Below, one piece after another: positions 1-8,051 of a stretch of 64,000 bases of DNA. The position numbers were made by a program, and so were the translations under genes. The notes under the pieces were generated by a model. The model had not been told where the DNA came from, searched no databases, and saw only the letters and a program-made list of their open reading frames with translations. The DNA is taken from contig NZ_PNHL01000003.1 of the NCBI RefSeq assembly GCF_002871795.1, positions 154,144 through 218,143 on the forward strand, written 5' to 3'. Source of the DNA: Brachybacterium sp. UMB0905 (GTDB taxonomy: Bacteria; Actinomycetota; Actinomycetes; Actinomycetales; Dermabacteraceae). Positions within the stretch are counted from its first letter, which is position 1. The number at the start of each line of letters is the position of its first letter.

Positions 1-85
1 GGCGGCAGCCCGCGTTCAGGCAACTTTCATTGCCGGGGGCGAAGATGGTGTCTTCATCTTCAATCATGTTCTCCAGGTCGATCAC
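1..85 (-). CDS. 5' end of a small peptide gene, possible RiPP precursor (cut by window edge)
   Basis: A GTG at 85 follows a strong ribosome binding site (GGAGAGGAGG, about 94-103). The visible 28 codons start MIDLENMIEDEDTIF and run through APGNESCLNAGCR before the window ends. The acidic leader-like start, the small residues (APG) and the following Ser and two Cys residues resemble precursors of ribosomally made, modified peptides; an IDLE-type leader motif is known from class III lanthipeptides. This is inference: only the N-terminus is visible, and it could be the start of an ordinary protein. The neighbouring IS remnants fit an accessory region. No modification enzyme is inside the window. 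Confidence 0.45.
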   Translation of the reverse strand, partial: MIDLENMIEDEDTIFAPGNESCLNAGCR

Positions 86-259
86 TGCGGCACCTCCTCT
101 CCGATGAGGACTTGACAACACTGGACTCTCGACAATAACAGCGCGTGATGTTAGTCACCAGTCAGTGGGCTTGCCCGCAAGTCGTTGACGGTTGATCAAG
201 CTGCTTGGGCTTGATCTGCGTGTTCGGGACTGCCGCACGATCAGGTGACAGTTGGGCTG

Positions 260-1162
260 TCAGGCCGCGAGGCTCACGGCCGGGTTCATGACAGTCTCGT
301 ATTCGATGGGGGTCAATCGGCCCAGGCGGGCCTGTCGGCGACGGTGATAGGTCCGCTCGATCCAGGTAATGATCGCGATCCGCAGCTCCTCGCGGGTCCG
401 CCAGCGCTTGCGGTCCAGGACGTTCTTCTGGAGCAGGGCGAAGAAGGACTCCATCGCGGCGTTGTCCCCGGCGGTACCGACTTGCCCCATCGATCCGATG
501 AGGTGGTGACGGTTCAGGGCGTGCACGAACTTCCGTGATCGGAACTGAGATTCGCGGTCTGGATGCACGATGCACCCAGCGACGTCACCCCGGCGGGAAG
601 TAGCGTTGTCCAGGGCATTCACGGCCAGACGCGCCTTCATCCGGTCGCTGATGGAGTAGCCGACGGTCCGGCCGGAGAATGCGTCCTTGATGGCGCAGAG
701 GTAGAGCTTGCCCTCGCCCGTGGGGTGTTCGGAGGGGGCACCTCCCGCTGCGATGATGCGCGGAGCGCGCAGCGGGGGAATGTCGGTCAGCCACAGTTCG
801 TTGACGTCATCAGCAGTGAAGTCCCGCCGCACGAGGTCATCGTGCACCGACGGGCGGGGCCGCTTGCCGTTCTTCCCACGCTTCTTTCCGAACGCGGACC
901 AGCACTGGTTGTTCCGGCAGATCCGCCACGGGGTGCGCTTACACATGCGCTGACCAGCGTTCTGCGCTTCGCTGGCCAGGAGCCGGTAGCCGTACTCGGG
1001 GTCGTCGACGCGGGCGTCCAGCAGGGCGTTCGCCCGGTACGCCTCCACCAGCTCAGAGGTGGTGACCTGCTGGTGGCGCCAGCGGTAGTACGGCTAGCGG
1101 GGGAGCTTCAGGACCCGCAGGGACATCGTGATGGGGATGCCGTCGACGGCGATCTCACTCAC
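260..1162 (-). pseudogene. IS3 OrfB integrase-type transposase, broken
   Basis: The frame begins with GTG at 1162, overlapping the end of orfA, and ends at 260. It encodes the IS3 OrfB catalytic domain: the first Asp in ELWLTDI, the second in a degraded HPDRESQF (family form HSDRGSQF) and the Glu in NAAMESFFALL. A TAG at 1094-1096, where the family has Gln or similar before PYYRW, ends translation early; the remaining open part (from 1048) is 262 codons. Fifteen extra residues directly after the first catalytic Asp-Ile come from the hairpin insertion at 734-778. Inactive by two independent lesions. Confidence 0.85.
734..778. repeat. 45-bp hairpin element inserted in IS3 orfB
   Basis: Reads GGGGGCACCTCCCGC, then a loop with GCGCGGAGCG, then GCAGCGGGGG. 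The arms CCCGCTGCG and CGCAGCGGG pair perfectly. The insertion is in frame and interrupts the otherwise conserved DI-(S/T)EHPTGEGK stretch of the transposase. A shorter 28-bp version with the same ends sits in the IS110 transposase near 15,750. Confidence 0.75.
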
Positions 1163-1472
1163 GAGCGGGTAGTACCTTGCCCGGCAGGTTCGCCTGGGAC
1201 AGGTAGGCGGCGCGGCGGAGTACCTCGTTCTCCTGCTGAAGCAGCCGGATCTGCTTGCGGGCCTCGCGCAGCTCGGTCGATTCCTCCCGGGTCCTGCCGG
1301 GGCGGTTGCCGTCGTCGATATCGGCGTGGCGGATTCATTTGTGCAGCGTCATCTCGTGGACGCCGAAGTCCTTCGCGATCTGCGCGATCGTGATGCCGTC
1401 CTCACGGGACCGGGCCACTCGCACGACGTCTTCGCGGAACTCCTGGGGGTAGGGAGCGGGGATGGTGCACAT
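1155..1472 (-). pseudogene. IS3 OrfA helix-turn-helix protein, nonsense mutation
   Basis: Starts with ATG at 1472 and reads MCTIPAPYPQEFREDVVRVA, followed by the helix-turn-helix ITIAQIAKDFGVHEMTLHK. A TGA at 1335-1337 replaces the Trp codon of the usual KWIRHADI motif. Beyond it the frame continues with the leucine-rich coiled coil (RKQIRLLQQENEVLRRAA) to TGA at 1155-1157. OrfA normally binds the terminal repeats and is fused to OrfB by -1 frameshifting. One base change explains the loss, so the decay looks fairly recent. Confidence 0.85.
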
Positions 1473-1532
1473 CCATCCAGGCCGCCCTACGGGCAAGCCA
1501 GATCAGATGTCACCTACCCGTGCAGCAGTCCC

Positions 1533-1981
1533 TGCGGCGGGTCAAACGGTTGGGGCAAGCTCCTGCTGGTCAGGAGGGATTGTTCGAGACGTATCGCTAC
1601 CACTGCTTCATCACCAACTCGACTCTGACCACCGTGGAAGCAGATCGAACGCATCGTCATCACGCGGTGATCGAGCAAGTCATCGCGGAGCTGAAGGATA
1701 GACCCCTCGCGCACTTGCCCTCGGGGAAGTTCACCGCGAACCAGGCCTGGCTCAGCATCGCGGTGATGGCCTTCAATCTCTCGCGCGCTACCGCGCACGC
1801 TGCCGGGATGGCCAGAGCGCGGATCCCCACGATCCGCAAGCGGCTCATCAGTCTGCCTGGCCGGATCGCTCACCGCGCACGACGCCTCGTGCTACACCTG
1901 CCAGAAGCCCGGCCCTGGCAGCACCAGTGGACCCGGCTCTGGAACACCGCAACCAGCCCACCACCAGCAACAGCGTCCTGA
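1533..1981 (+). pseudogene. IS1380-family transposase, C-terminal third only
   Basis: About 150 codons match the C-terminal part of IS1380-type DDE transposases: TYRYHCFITNSTL, then the catalytic region HHAVIEQVIAELKDRPLAHL, PSGKFTANQAWLSIAVMAFN and the tail RKRLISLPGRIAHRARRL. Family members have about 450 residues. The first two thirds are missing because the IS3 element ends at 1532. The following 1982-2200 is probably the 3' end of the same IS, with GGTGGATCAGGGCTCAGG near 2130 as a possible terminal repeat. It holds no gene. Confidence 0.8.
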
Positions 1982-2202
1982 CCATCCTGCCGAAACGGCG
2001 CAACCGGAGACCCTGCAGTGGAAAAGCTGGTCCAGGCCAGCAGCCCCCTCACGCCCGCCACCCCGAGATCACCGATCCAAACACAACACCAAGCCAATCT
2101 CAGCCCCGATCAACACCATCGGTGGATCAGGGCTCAGGCGACCAGGGCCGACGGGGCGCCCCGTGGCCGGGACCGAAGGCCCGACGGCTCAGGCCGCGCA
2201 GG

Positions 2203-3108
2203 TCACTCGTCGGCCTCCTCCATCTTGCCGCGCATCACGAGCTTCGGGTCCGGGGTACTGACGACCTCGTGGTCCTTGTCCTCGTACTCGAACTGGGAGA
2301 GGAAGAAGCGCATGGCGTTGATGCGGGCGCGCTTCTTGTCGTTGGAGCGGATGATCGTCCACGGCGCGTACTTCTTGTCCGTGCGGCGGAACATCTCCTC
2401 CTTGGCCTCGGTGTATGCCTCCCAGCGGTCCAGGGACTCGAGGTCCATCGGGGAGAGCTTCCAGCGCCGCACCGGGTCCAGCTGGCGGATCGCGAAGCGG
2501 GTGCGCTGCTCCTTCTGGGAGACGGAGAACCAGAACTTCGTGACGTGGATGCCGGCGTCCACCAGCATGCGCTCGAAGTGCGGGACCTGGGTCATGAACG
2601 TCTCGTACTCATCCGGGGTCGCGAAGCCCATGACTCGCTCGACGCCGGCGCGGTTGTACCAGGAGCGGTCGAACAGCACCATCTCGCCCTCGGTGGGCAG
2701 GTGCTGGACGTAGCGCTGGAAGTACCACTGGCCGCGCTCACGGTCCGAGGGTTTGTTCAGGGCGACCACGCGGGCGGTGCGCGGGTTCAGGTGCTCGGTG
2801 AAGCGCTTGATGGTGCCGCCCTTGCCGGCCGCATCGCGCCCCTCGAAGATGATGATCGCCTTCTGGTCGTTGTCCTCGAGCCAGTACTGGAACTTCAGCA
2901 GCTCCACCTGCAGGCGGTACTTCTCCACCTCGTAGACGTCGCGGTCCATGCGCGTGTCATAGGGGTAGCCCTGCTGCCAGGTGTAGACGGGATTGCCCTG
3001 CGGGTCGATGAGATCCGGGTCCGGGGTGTGGCCGTCTTGGACGGAGTAGCCCTCTTCGCGCAGATGCTCGATGTACTCGCGCAGGCTCTGGTTGTCGGGG
3101 ATCTTCAC
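2203..3108 (-). CDS. ppk2: Polyphosphate kinase 2
   Basis: PPK2 moves phosphate between polyphosphate and nucleotides in the cytosol. The P-loop is GRDAAGKGG (about residues 90-98) and the Walker B/lid region is DRSWYNRAGVE (147-157). The product has 301 residues, a normal length for one-domain PPK2. I prefer GTG 3108 (KIPDNQSLREY) because it sits 5-7 nt behind GAAGGAG; GTG 3114 would overlap that site. The gene lies between purH and the IS remnants, reads the same way as purH and is separated from it by repeats and a long hairpin, so it probably has its own promoter. The fold is certain; the preferred nucleotide (ADP or GDP) cannot be read from sequence. Confidence 0.93.
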   Translation of the reverse strand: MKIPDNQSLREYIEHLREEGYSVQDGHTPDPDLIDPQGNPVYTWQQGYPYDTRMDRDVYEVEKYRLQVELLKFQYWLEDNDQKAIIIFEGRDAAGKGGTIKRFTEHLNPRTARVVALNKPSDRERGQWYFQRYVQHLPTEGEMVLFDRSWYNRAGVERVMGFATPDEYETFMTQVPHFERMLVDAGIHVTKFWFSVSQKEQRTRFAIRQLDPVRRWKLSPMDLESLDRWEAYTEAKEEMFRRTDKKYAPWTIIRSNDKKRARINAMRFFLSQFEYEDKDHEVVSTPDPKLVMRGKMEEADE

Positions 3109-3196
3109 GGCCACTCCTTCGCTACGGCGTCGTATGCCTCAACTCTAGAGGCCGCGCGTGGCCGTCAGGTGAACAGAGGGCCCGACGCGACCGCGT

Positions 3197-3277
3197 GCCG
3201 CGGCCCCGCCTTGCCCGCCGCGGCCCGGCTTTTGCCCGCCGCGGCCCGGCCTTTGCTACCGCGGCCCGGCCTTTCCC
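3197..3277. repeat. Four imperfect 20-21-bp tandem repeats
   Basis: The unit is about CGCCGCGGCCCGGCCTTTGC; copies start near 3197, 3216, 3237 and 3258. They lie between purH and ppk2, directly before the long hairpin. I see no open frame or promoter in them. Confidence 0.7.
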
Positions 3278-3337
3278 GCAAATGTCAGCTTCCGAGGCAT
3301 GTTGGCGACGAACATGCCTCGGAAGCTGACATTTGCG
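3277..3337. repeat. 61-bp hairpin with 27-bp perfect arms
   Basis: The arms 3277-3303 and 3311-3337 are exact reverse complements around the loop GGCGACG. The outer end is CGCAAATGTCAGCTTCCG. It lies 22 bp after the purH stop, where it could end purH transcription, but no T-run follows, so it may be a mobile or replication-related palindrome. Confidence 0.8.
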
Positions 3338-3359
3338 AGGGAGGGACCAGAGCCCGACG

Positions 3360-5018
3360 TCAGTGCGCGAAGTGGCGGGTGCCGGTGAAGTACAGCGTCA
3401 CGCCCGCGTCCTGGCAGGCGGCGATGACCTCGCCGTCGCGGATCGAGCCGCCGGGCTGGACGATCGCCCGCACCCCGGCCTCGATGAGGATCGCGGGGCC
3501 GTCGGCGAAGGGAAAGAACGCATCCGATGCCGCGACCGCGCCGCGCGCCCGCTCCGGGGCAGCCTCACCCTCGGCGTGCTCGCCCAGGGTGTTGGCCCGT
3601 TCGACGGCCAGGCGGCAGGAGTCCAGGCGGTTGACCTGCCCCATGCCGATGCCGACGGCCGCACCGCCGGAGGCCAACAGGATCGCGTTGGACTTCACGG
3701 CCCGCACGGAGCGCCAGGCGAAGGCGAGGTCCGCGAGGGTCTGCGCATCGGCTGCCTCGCCCGCGGCGAGGGTCCAGGTGGCCGGATCATCGCCCGCAGC
3801 CTGTAGAGCATCGACGTCCTGCACGAGCGTCCCGCCCCAGATCTCGCGAATCTCCACGGCGCGGTCGTACGCACCGGAGAGCTGGAGAATCCGCAGGTTC
3901 TTCTTGCCGCGCAGGATCTCGAGCGCCTCTTCCGCGTAGCCGGGGGCGAGGATCACCTCGGTGAAAATCGGCTTGATCTGCTGGGCCATCTGTACGGTGA
4001 CGGGCCGGTTCGCGGCGATCACCCCGCCGTAGGCCGAGAGCGGGTCGGTGGCGTGGGCGCGGGCATGCGCGAGGGCGATGTCCTCACCGTCGGCGCAGAT
4101 CGCGACGCCGCAGGGGTTGTTGTGCTTGACCACGGCCACGCACGGCTCGGGGTGGTCGTAGGCGGCGCGCACGGCGGCGTCGGCGTCCACGTAGTTGTTG
4201 TAGCTCATCTCCTTGCCGCCCAGCTGCTCGGCGCCGGCCAGCCCGGGATCGTCGTCGTCGATGATGGCGACGCGGGCGCGCTGGTGGGGGTTCTCGCCGT
4301 AGCGGAGGGTGCGCATGCCGATCACGGCGGCGTCCTCATCGCTCATGTCCAGCACATGCGTGGGGCTGATCTCCTCGCCCCCGTCCTCCCAGTCCTCGTC
4401 CTCATCCGCGGCGGCGGGGTCGCTGAGGCTCAGCATCCAGTCGCTGATCGCCAGGTCGTACTCGGCGGTGCGGCTGAAGGCGGTGGTGGCGAGCTCCTGC
4501 CGCTCGGCGAGGGTGAAGCCCCCGGCCTCGGCGGCACGGCCGGCGAGCGCGTAGTCCTCGGGGTCGACGACGACGGCGAGGCTCGCGTGGTTCTTCGCGG
4601 CGGCGCGCACCATCGTCGGCCCACCCACATCGATCTTCTCGATGATCTCCGCGTCGGTGCCGCCAGCGGCGACGGTCTCCTCGAAGGGGTAGAGGTTCAC
4701 GACGACGAGCTCAAAGGGGGCGATGTCGTGCTCGGCCAGCTGGGCACGGTGGTCCTCAAGCCGCTGGTCGGCGAGGATCCCGCCGTGGATGCGGGGATGG
4801 AGGGTCTTCACGCGGCCGTCGAGCATCTCGGGGAAGCCGGTGACCTCGGCGACGTCGGTCACAGGCACACCGGCCTCACGGATGGTGGCGGCGGTGGAGC
4901 CGGTGGAGACGATCTCCACGCCCTGGGCGTGGAGCGTGCGGGCGAGGTCCGCGATGCCGGTCTTGTCGAAGACGCTCAGCAGGGCGCGGCGGATCGGAAG
5001 GCGATCGGGCGTGGTCAC
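3360..5018 (-). CDS. purH: Bifunctional AICAR formyltransferase / IMP cyclohydrolase
   Basis: Catalyses the last two steps of IMP synthesis: formylation of AICAR with 10-formyl-THF, then ring closure. The N-terminal cyclohydrolase part (about 1-150) holds [14 protein letters not shown] and [13 protein letters not shown]. The formyltransferase part follows, with RYGENPHQ (about 240) and the catalytic KHNNPCG (298-304), and ends GTRHFAH. At 552 residues it is slightly long because of an acidic insert (about 201-218). The start is GTG 5018 behind AAGGAG. It reads the same way as purN but is 276 bp away, across direct repeats. Confidence 0.96.
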   Translation of the reverse strand: MTTPDRLPIRRALLSVFDKTGIADLARTLHAQGVEIVSTGSTAATIREAGVPVTDVAEVTGFPEMLDGRVKTLHPRIHGGILADQRLEDHRAQLAEHDIAPFELVVVNLYPFEETVAAGGTDAEIIEKIDVGGPTMVRAAAKNHASLAVVVDPEDYALAGRAAEAGGFTLAERQELATTAFSRTAEYDLAISDWMLSLSDPAAADEDEDWEDGGEEISPTHVLDMSDEDAAVIGMRTLRYGENPHQRARVAIIDDDDPGLAGAEQLGGKEMSYNNYVDADAAVRAAYDHPEPCVAVVKHNNPCGVAICADGEDIALAHARAHATDPLSAYGGVIAANRPVTVQMAQQIKPIFTEVILAPGYAEEALEILRGKKNLRILQLSGAYDRAVEIREIWGGTLVQDVDALQAAGDDPATWTLAAGEAADAQTLADLAFAWRSVRAVKSNAILLASGGAAVGIGMGQVNRLDSCRLAVERANTLGEHAEGEAAPERARGAVAASDAFFPFADGPAILIEAGVRAIVQPGGSIRDGEVIAACQDAGVTLYFTGTRHFAH

Positions 5019-5194
5019 AGGGGGCTCCTTGTCGAATCACAGGGATTGCACGGGCGGTGTCGGCTCGTGTGCTGCGGGCGGATGTCCTGCGCGGCACCCA
5101 GGCGGTCGATGCGCGCGCGTCACTCCCCGGTGGTCACCCACCTGCGCCAGTCGTGTGCGGCCATCGTAACGGGGCCGACGGGTGGGGTGCGTCG

Positions 5195-5301
5195 GCGCAC
5201 CGGCAGCCGACGGTTCAGCGCGCGCCGGGTGGCTCAGCGCCCAGCGGTTGGTTCAGCGCACCGGCAGCCGACGGCCCAGCGCGCGCCGGGTGGTTCAGTG
5301 C
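5195..5301. repeat. Direct repeat, two 46-bp copies
   Basis: Copies 5195-5240 and 5256-5301 agree at about 42 of 46 positions; both begin GCGCACCGGCAGCCGACGG and continue with GCGCGCCGGGTGG. They are separated by 15 bp, and the second runs over the purN stop codon. They fill most of the purN-purH spacer. I see no gene there. Confidence 0.7.
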
Positions 5302-5867
5302 GCGGCGGTGAGGCGGCGCACGACGTCCACGAGCATGGGCTGTTCGGCGGCTTTGATGCGCTCGTGCAGCGTCGCCTCGGTGTCGTCCTCGCGCACCTCG
5401 ACGGGGACCTGGGCGAGGATCCGCCCGGTGTCCACGCCGGCGTCGACCTCGATGACGCTCGCGCCGGTGACCTTCACACCGTGGGCCAGGGCGTCGCGCA
5501 CCCCGTGGGCGCCGGGGAAGGAGGGCAGCAGGGCGGGGTGGGTGTTGATGATCCGGCCGCCGAAGGCTTCGAGCAGCGGCGCGCCGACGAGCTTCATGAA
5601 CCCGGCGAGGACCACGAGCTGCGGCTCATGCGCCACGACAGCAGCAGCGAGCGCGCGGTCCCAGGCGGCGCGGTCGGGATGGTCGGCCAGGCGCACCACC
5701 TGCGTGGGGATCGAGGCGGCGCGGGCGTGCTCGAGGCCGGCGGCATCGGTGTCGGCGAGCACGGCGACGACCTCGTAAGGGCAGCCAGCCTCGCGCGAGG
5801 CGTCCAGGAGGGCGGCGAGGGTGGAGCCGGTGCCGGAGATCAGAACGACGATGGGGGTGCGCTTCAC
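5295..5867 (-). CDS. purN: Phosphoribosylglycinamide formyltransferase (GART)
   Basis: Formylates GAR in the third step of purine synthesis. Visible motifs are SGTGSTL (about 11-17, the phosphate-binding loop), INTHPALLPSFPGAHG with the catalytic Asn and His (about 108-110) and DAGVDTG with the catalytic Asp (about 146). The 190 residues fit the family. I place the start at GTG 5867, directly before KRTPIVVLISG; upstream codons in the same frame have no family similarity. A TACCCT box at 5874-5879 lies exactly 6 nt before this GTG with no Shine-Dalgarno, which suggests a leaderless transcript. Gene order purN-purH on the minus strand supports joint use in purine synthesis. Confidence 0.93.
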   Translation of the reverse strand: MKRTPIVVLISGTGSTLAALLDASREAGCPYEVVAVLADTDAAGLEHARAASIPTQVVRLADHPDRAAWDRALAAAVVAHEPQLVVLAGFMKLVGAPLLEAFGGRIINTHPALLPSFPGAHGVRDALAHGVKVTGASVIEVDAGVDTGRILAQVPVEVREDDTEATLHERIKAAEQPMLVDVVRRLTAAH

Positions 5868-5946
5868 CCCGTCAGGGTACGGGCTGAGCGGGGTGCGCCG
5901 CTGGTCATGAGGACGCATCCAGGCAGGCGCGGCACAATGGGTGGTG

Positions 5947-6363
5947 ATGAACAGCGAACCCGATGCGAAGCGACCCGACGACACCTCCCTGACGCGCCAG
6001 CGCCGACTGCTGGGCGGGATGGTGATCGCCATGCTCAGCGCCTGGCTGCTGTCGCTGGCCTCTCTGCCCTGGAAGCTGCTGGCCGGAGCGGCGGCGCTCG
6101 TGGCGCTCGTGCTGCTGGTGATGCTCGTGGTGAGCGCCCTGCGCAACGGGCGGATCGGGACCGCCCTGTTCGCGGTGCTGCTGGGCATCCCGGCGACCCT
6201 GCTGATCATCGCGGGCACCGGCATGGGCATCGTGTTCTACGGGCCGATGTCCGAGTACGAGCAGTGTCTGGACACCGCGATCACCGAGCGGGCCCGCGCT
6301 GCCTGCAACGACCAGGCGCAGAACTCGATCATCGAGTGGTTCTCAGGAGTCTTCGGCGGCTGA
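5947..6363 (+). CDS. Small membrane protein of unknown function
   Basis: 138 residues with a polar N-terminus (MNSEPDAKRPDDTSLTRQ) and three hydrophobic segments (about 20-36, 40-60 and 68-92), then a conserved-looking tail with two Cys (YEQCLDTAI and ARAACNDQAQN). The tail YGPMSEYEQC.. is probably outside the cell. CACAAT at 5933-5938 lies 8 nt before ATG 5947 (5 nt before the alternative GTG 5944), which fits a leaderless start. Its last 21 bases overlap the 3' end of the convergent DUF6350 gene. I do not recognise the family. Confidence 0.75.
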   Translation: MNSEPDAKRPDDTSLTRQRRLLGGMVIAMLSAWLLSLASLPWKLLAGAAALVALVLLVMLVVSALRNGRIGTALFAVLLGIPATLLIIAGTGMGIVFYGPMSEYEQCLDTAITERARAACNDQAQNSIIEWFSGVFGG

Positions 6364-7872
6364 GCGCTGATCCTCCGCGGGGGACTCCTCATCAGCTGAC
6401 TCGGAATCCACGTCTGCGGTCGACCAGAGGTCCGCCTCGTCCTCGCCCGGGTTCGCTTCCACACCCGCGTCGTGCGTGTCCGCGGCGTCATCCGTGTCCG
6501 CACCGGCAGAGCCGGAAGCACTCCTCGCATCTGACTCGGCCGCACCGTCGGCCCCGTCACCGGCTGTTGCCGCCGTGCCCTGCTCCCGCGGGCTCTCGCC
6601 ACGCTCTTCCTGCTCGGCGCGCTCCACGCGCTCGCGCAGGGAGTCGACCGCGCGGCGGGTCCAGGGGATCAGCGGCGTGCCGAGCACCCCGTAGACCGCC
6701 CCGGCGCCGAGCACGGCGATGCCCAGCAGCGGCAGCAGCATCGTGCCCACCTGCGGGCCGACGTGGGCCAGGCGGTCCTCGCCGATGCCGCCGCCGGACA
6801 GCCCCGCGATCAGCAGCAGCGCCACGACGATCACGAGCGGGTAGGCGATCCAGGCGGTGAGGCGGTCACGCTGCTCGAGCTCGGCGACATCCCGCACCAG
6901 GCGCGCCGCCCCGAGCCCCACCGCGATCGCGGGCAGCAGCATGAGCGCCCAGGCGGCGGCGGGGAACTCGCCGGGGCCGGGCAGGGCGCCGAGCATCGGC
7001 AGGGCCGGCAGCACGCCGGTCTGCGCGCCGTCCAGGGAGATCCCGGTGCCGGTGCCGACGCCGACGGTGCCGCCCACGAGCACGACGAGCGCCCAGATCG
7101 CCAGCAGCGGCAGCAGGGCCAGCTGCAGCAGCGCGAGCACGATGCCGCCGATGATCCCGGGCTGCAGCTGCTCGAACAGCGCGGCCTGCGCTGGCAGCGC
7201 CAGCAGGATGAGCACGAGCATCGTCGCGAGCCCCAGGCTGAGCAGCGTGGCCAGGGTGATGAGGGCCGCGCGGGCCACCTCGCCGTACGGGGAGGGCAGC
7301 AGGTCCAGCACTCGCACCCCGGGCAGCTCATCGGTGGGGTCTCGGCGCAGTGACCACAGCAGGCCGGTGAGCCCGCCGAGCACGGCGACCATCGCCCCGG
7401 AGACCAGCGCTGAGGGCACGAGCGGGGAGGTGTCCGCGGAGCGGCCCATCGCGGCGAGGACCGCCAGACCGCTCGCATAGGCGGTGGCGTAGGCGCCGAG
7501 CGCGACGCCGAGATCGCGCAGGGCTCCGTGGCGCAGCATCCCGTCGTCCCGGACCGGCACGAGCTTGCGTCCCACCCCGCGCAGTGTTCTCGCGGACAGG
7601 GCCAGCAGCAGGATCAGCAGGCCGATGGGGGTGAGGGTCACGGCGCCGTCCACCACCCCGGTGGTCAGCACGATCCCGCCGCCGTGCCCCAGGATCAGGA
7701 CGTTCAGGGCGATGATGATCGCATCCAGCGCGGTGGCGGTCGAGGCGGTGCCGGCCACCTGCGCGGCGAGCGCGGGGACCACGACCACGGCGATCGCGAT
7801 CCCCAGTGTGGTGAGGGCGGCGAGGAGTCCGCGGACCACGGGGGTGGCGATGCTCTGGGCGCTGTTGCTCAC
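6343..7872 (-). CDS. DUF6350-type multi-pass membrane protein
   Basis: 509 residues. The start is GTG 7872 (SNSAQSIATPVVRGLL) behind GAGGAGC; the longer upstream frame is Arg/Pro-rich and unlikely. About ten hydrophobic helices follow, including GGIVLTTGVVDGAVTLTPIG (about 60-80), which is typical of the actinobacterial DUF6350 family. That family is often found just before purN/purH, as here. The last 110 residues are a disordered, very acidic tail (ADTDDAADTHDAG). Its function is unknown; location argues for a conserved cell-envelope role rather than purine synthesis itself. The 3' end overlaps the convergent small membrane protein gene. Confidence 0.85.
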   Translation of the reverse strand: MSNSAQSIATPVVRGLLAALTTLGIAIAVVVVPALAAQVAGTASTATALDAIIIALNVLILGHGGGIVLTTGVVDGAVTLTPIGLLILLLALSARTLRGVGRKLVPVRDDGMLRHGALRDLGVALGAYATAYASGLAVLAAMGRSADTSPLVPSALVSGAMVAVLGGLTGLLWSLRRDPTDELPGVRVLDLLPSPYGEVARAALITLATLLSLGLATMLVLILLALPAQAALFEQLQPGIIGGIVLALLQLALLPLLAIWALVVLVGGTVGVGTGTGISLDGAQTGVLPALPMLGALPGPGEFPAAAWALMLLPAIAVGLGAARLVRDVAELEQRDRLTAWIAYPLVIVVALLLIAGLSGGGIGEDRLAHVGPQVGTMLLPLLGIAVLGAGAVYGVLGTPLIPWTRRAVDSLRERVERAEQEERGESPREQGTAATAGDGADGAAESDARSASGSAGADTDDAADTHDAGVEANPGEDEADLWSTADVDSESADEESPAEDQRSAAEDS

Positions 7873-8038
7873 GCACTGCTCCTCGGTCCGGCTGGGGGTC
7901 GTGGGAAGTCGGCCCCCGCGCCCGTCAGAGGGGCGCCGGTCCATGGTCGCACCTTCCCGGGGCGCTCGAGCGCATTGCCGAGCAGGGCGCGCCTCACGCG
8001 GGCGGCGCCGCACCACCCCCGGCGCCGACGGGGTAGCG

Positions 8039-8044
8039 CATAAT
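8039..8044 (+). promoter_or_regulatory. -10 box of menF, leaderless
   Basis: CATAAT followed by 7 nt and ATG 8052. No Shine-Dalgarno is present and the ATG at 8043 lies inside the box, so translation from the first base of the transcript at 8052 is the best reading. Confidence 0.6.
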
Positions 8045-8051
8045 GGCCCGG

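Larger units (their letters stand above)
226..1532 (-). mobile_element. IS3-family insertion sequence, inactive
   Basis: The two ends, 226-250 and 1508-1532, are inverted repeats matching at 21 of 25 positions (both begin GGGACTGC and end AGGTGACA inward). The 1.3-kb element holds an orfA/orfB pair on the minus strand, the usual IS3 plan. Both frames carry a nonsense codon and orfB also carries a 45-bp insertion, so it cannot move itself. Its right end cuts into an IS1380-type transposase gene. I see no clear target duplication. To its left (86-225) I see only the upstream region of the edge peptide. Confidence 0.8.

Noticed and set aside
112..140. TTGACA with a possible -10 box on the plus strand near the left edge
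   Set aside because: The -10 match is poor and no plus-strand gene follows.
3197..3337. Tandem repeats considered as a CRISPR array
   Set aside because: Units are contiguous without unique spacers and no cas gene is present.
1927..3939. Plus-strand frame of 670 codons
   Set aside because: Antisense of ppk2 and purH.
4053..6860. Long plus-strand frame of 935 codons
   Set aside because: Lies opposite purH, purN and DUF6350; low-complexity Gly/Val/Ala/His text typical of GC-rich antisense frames.
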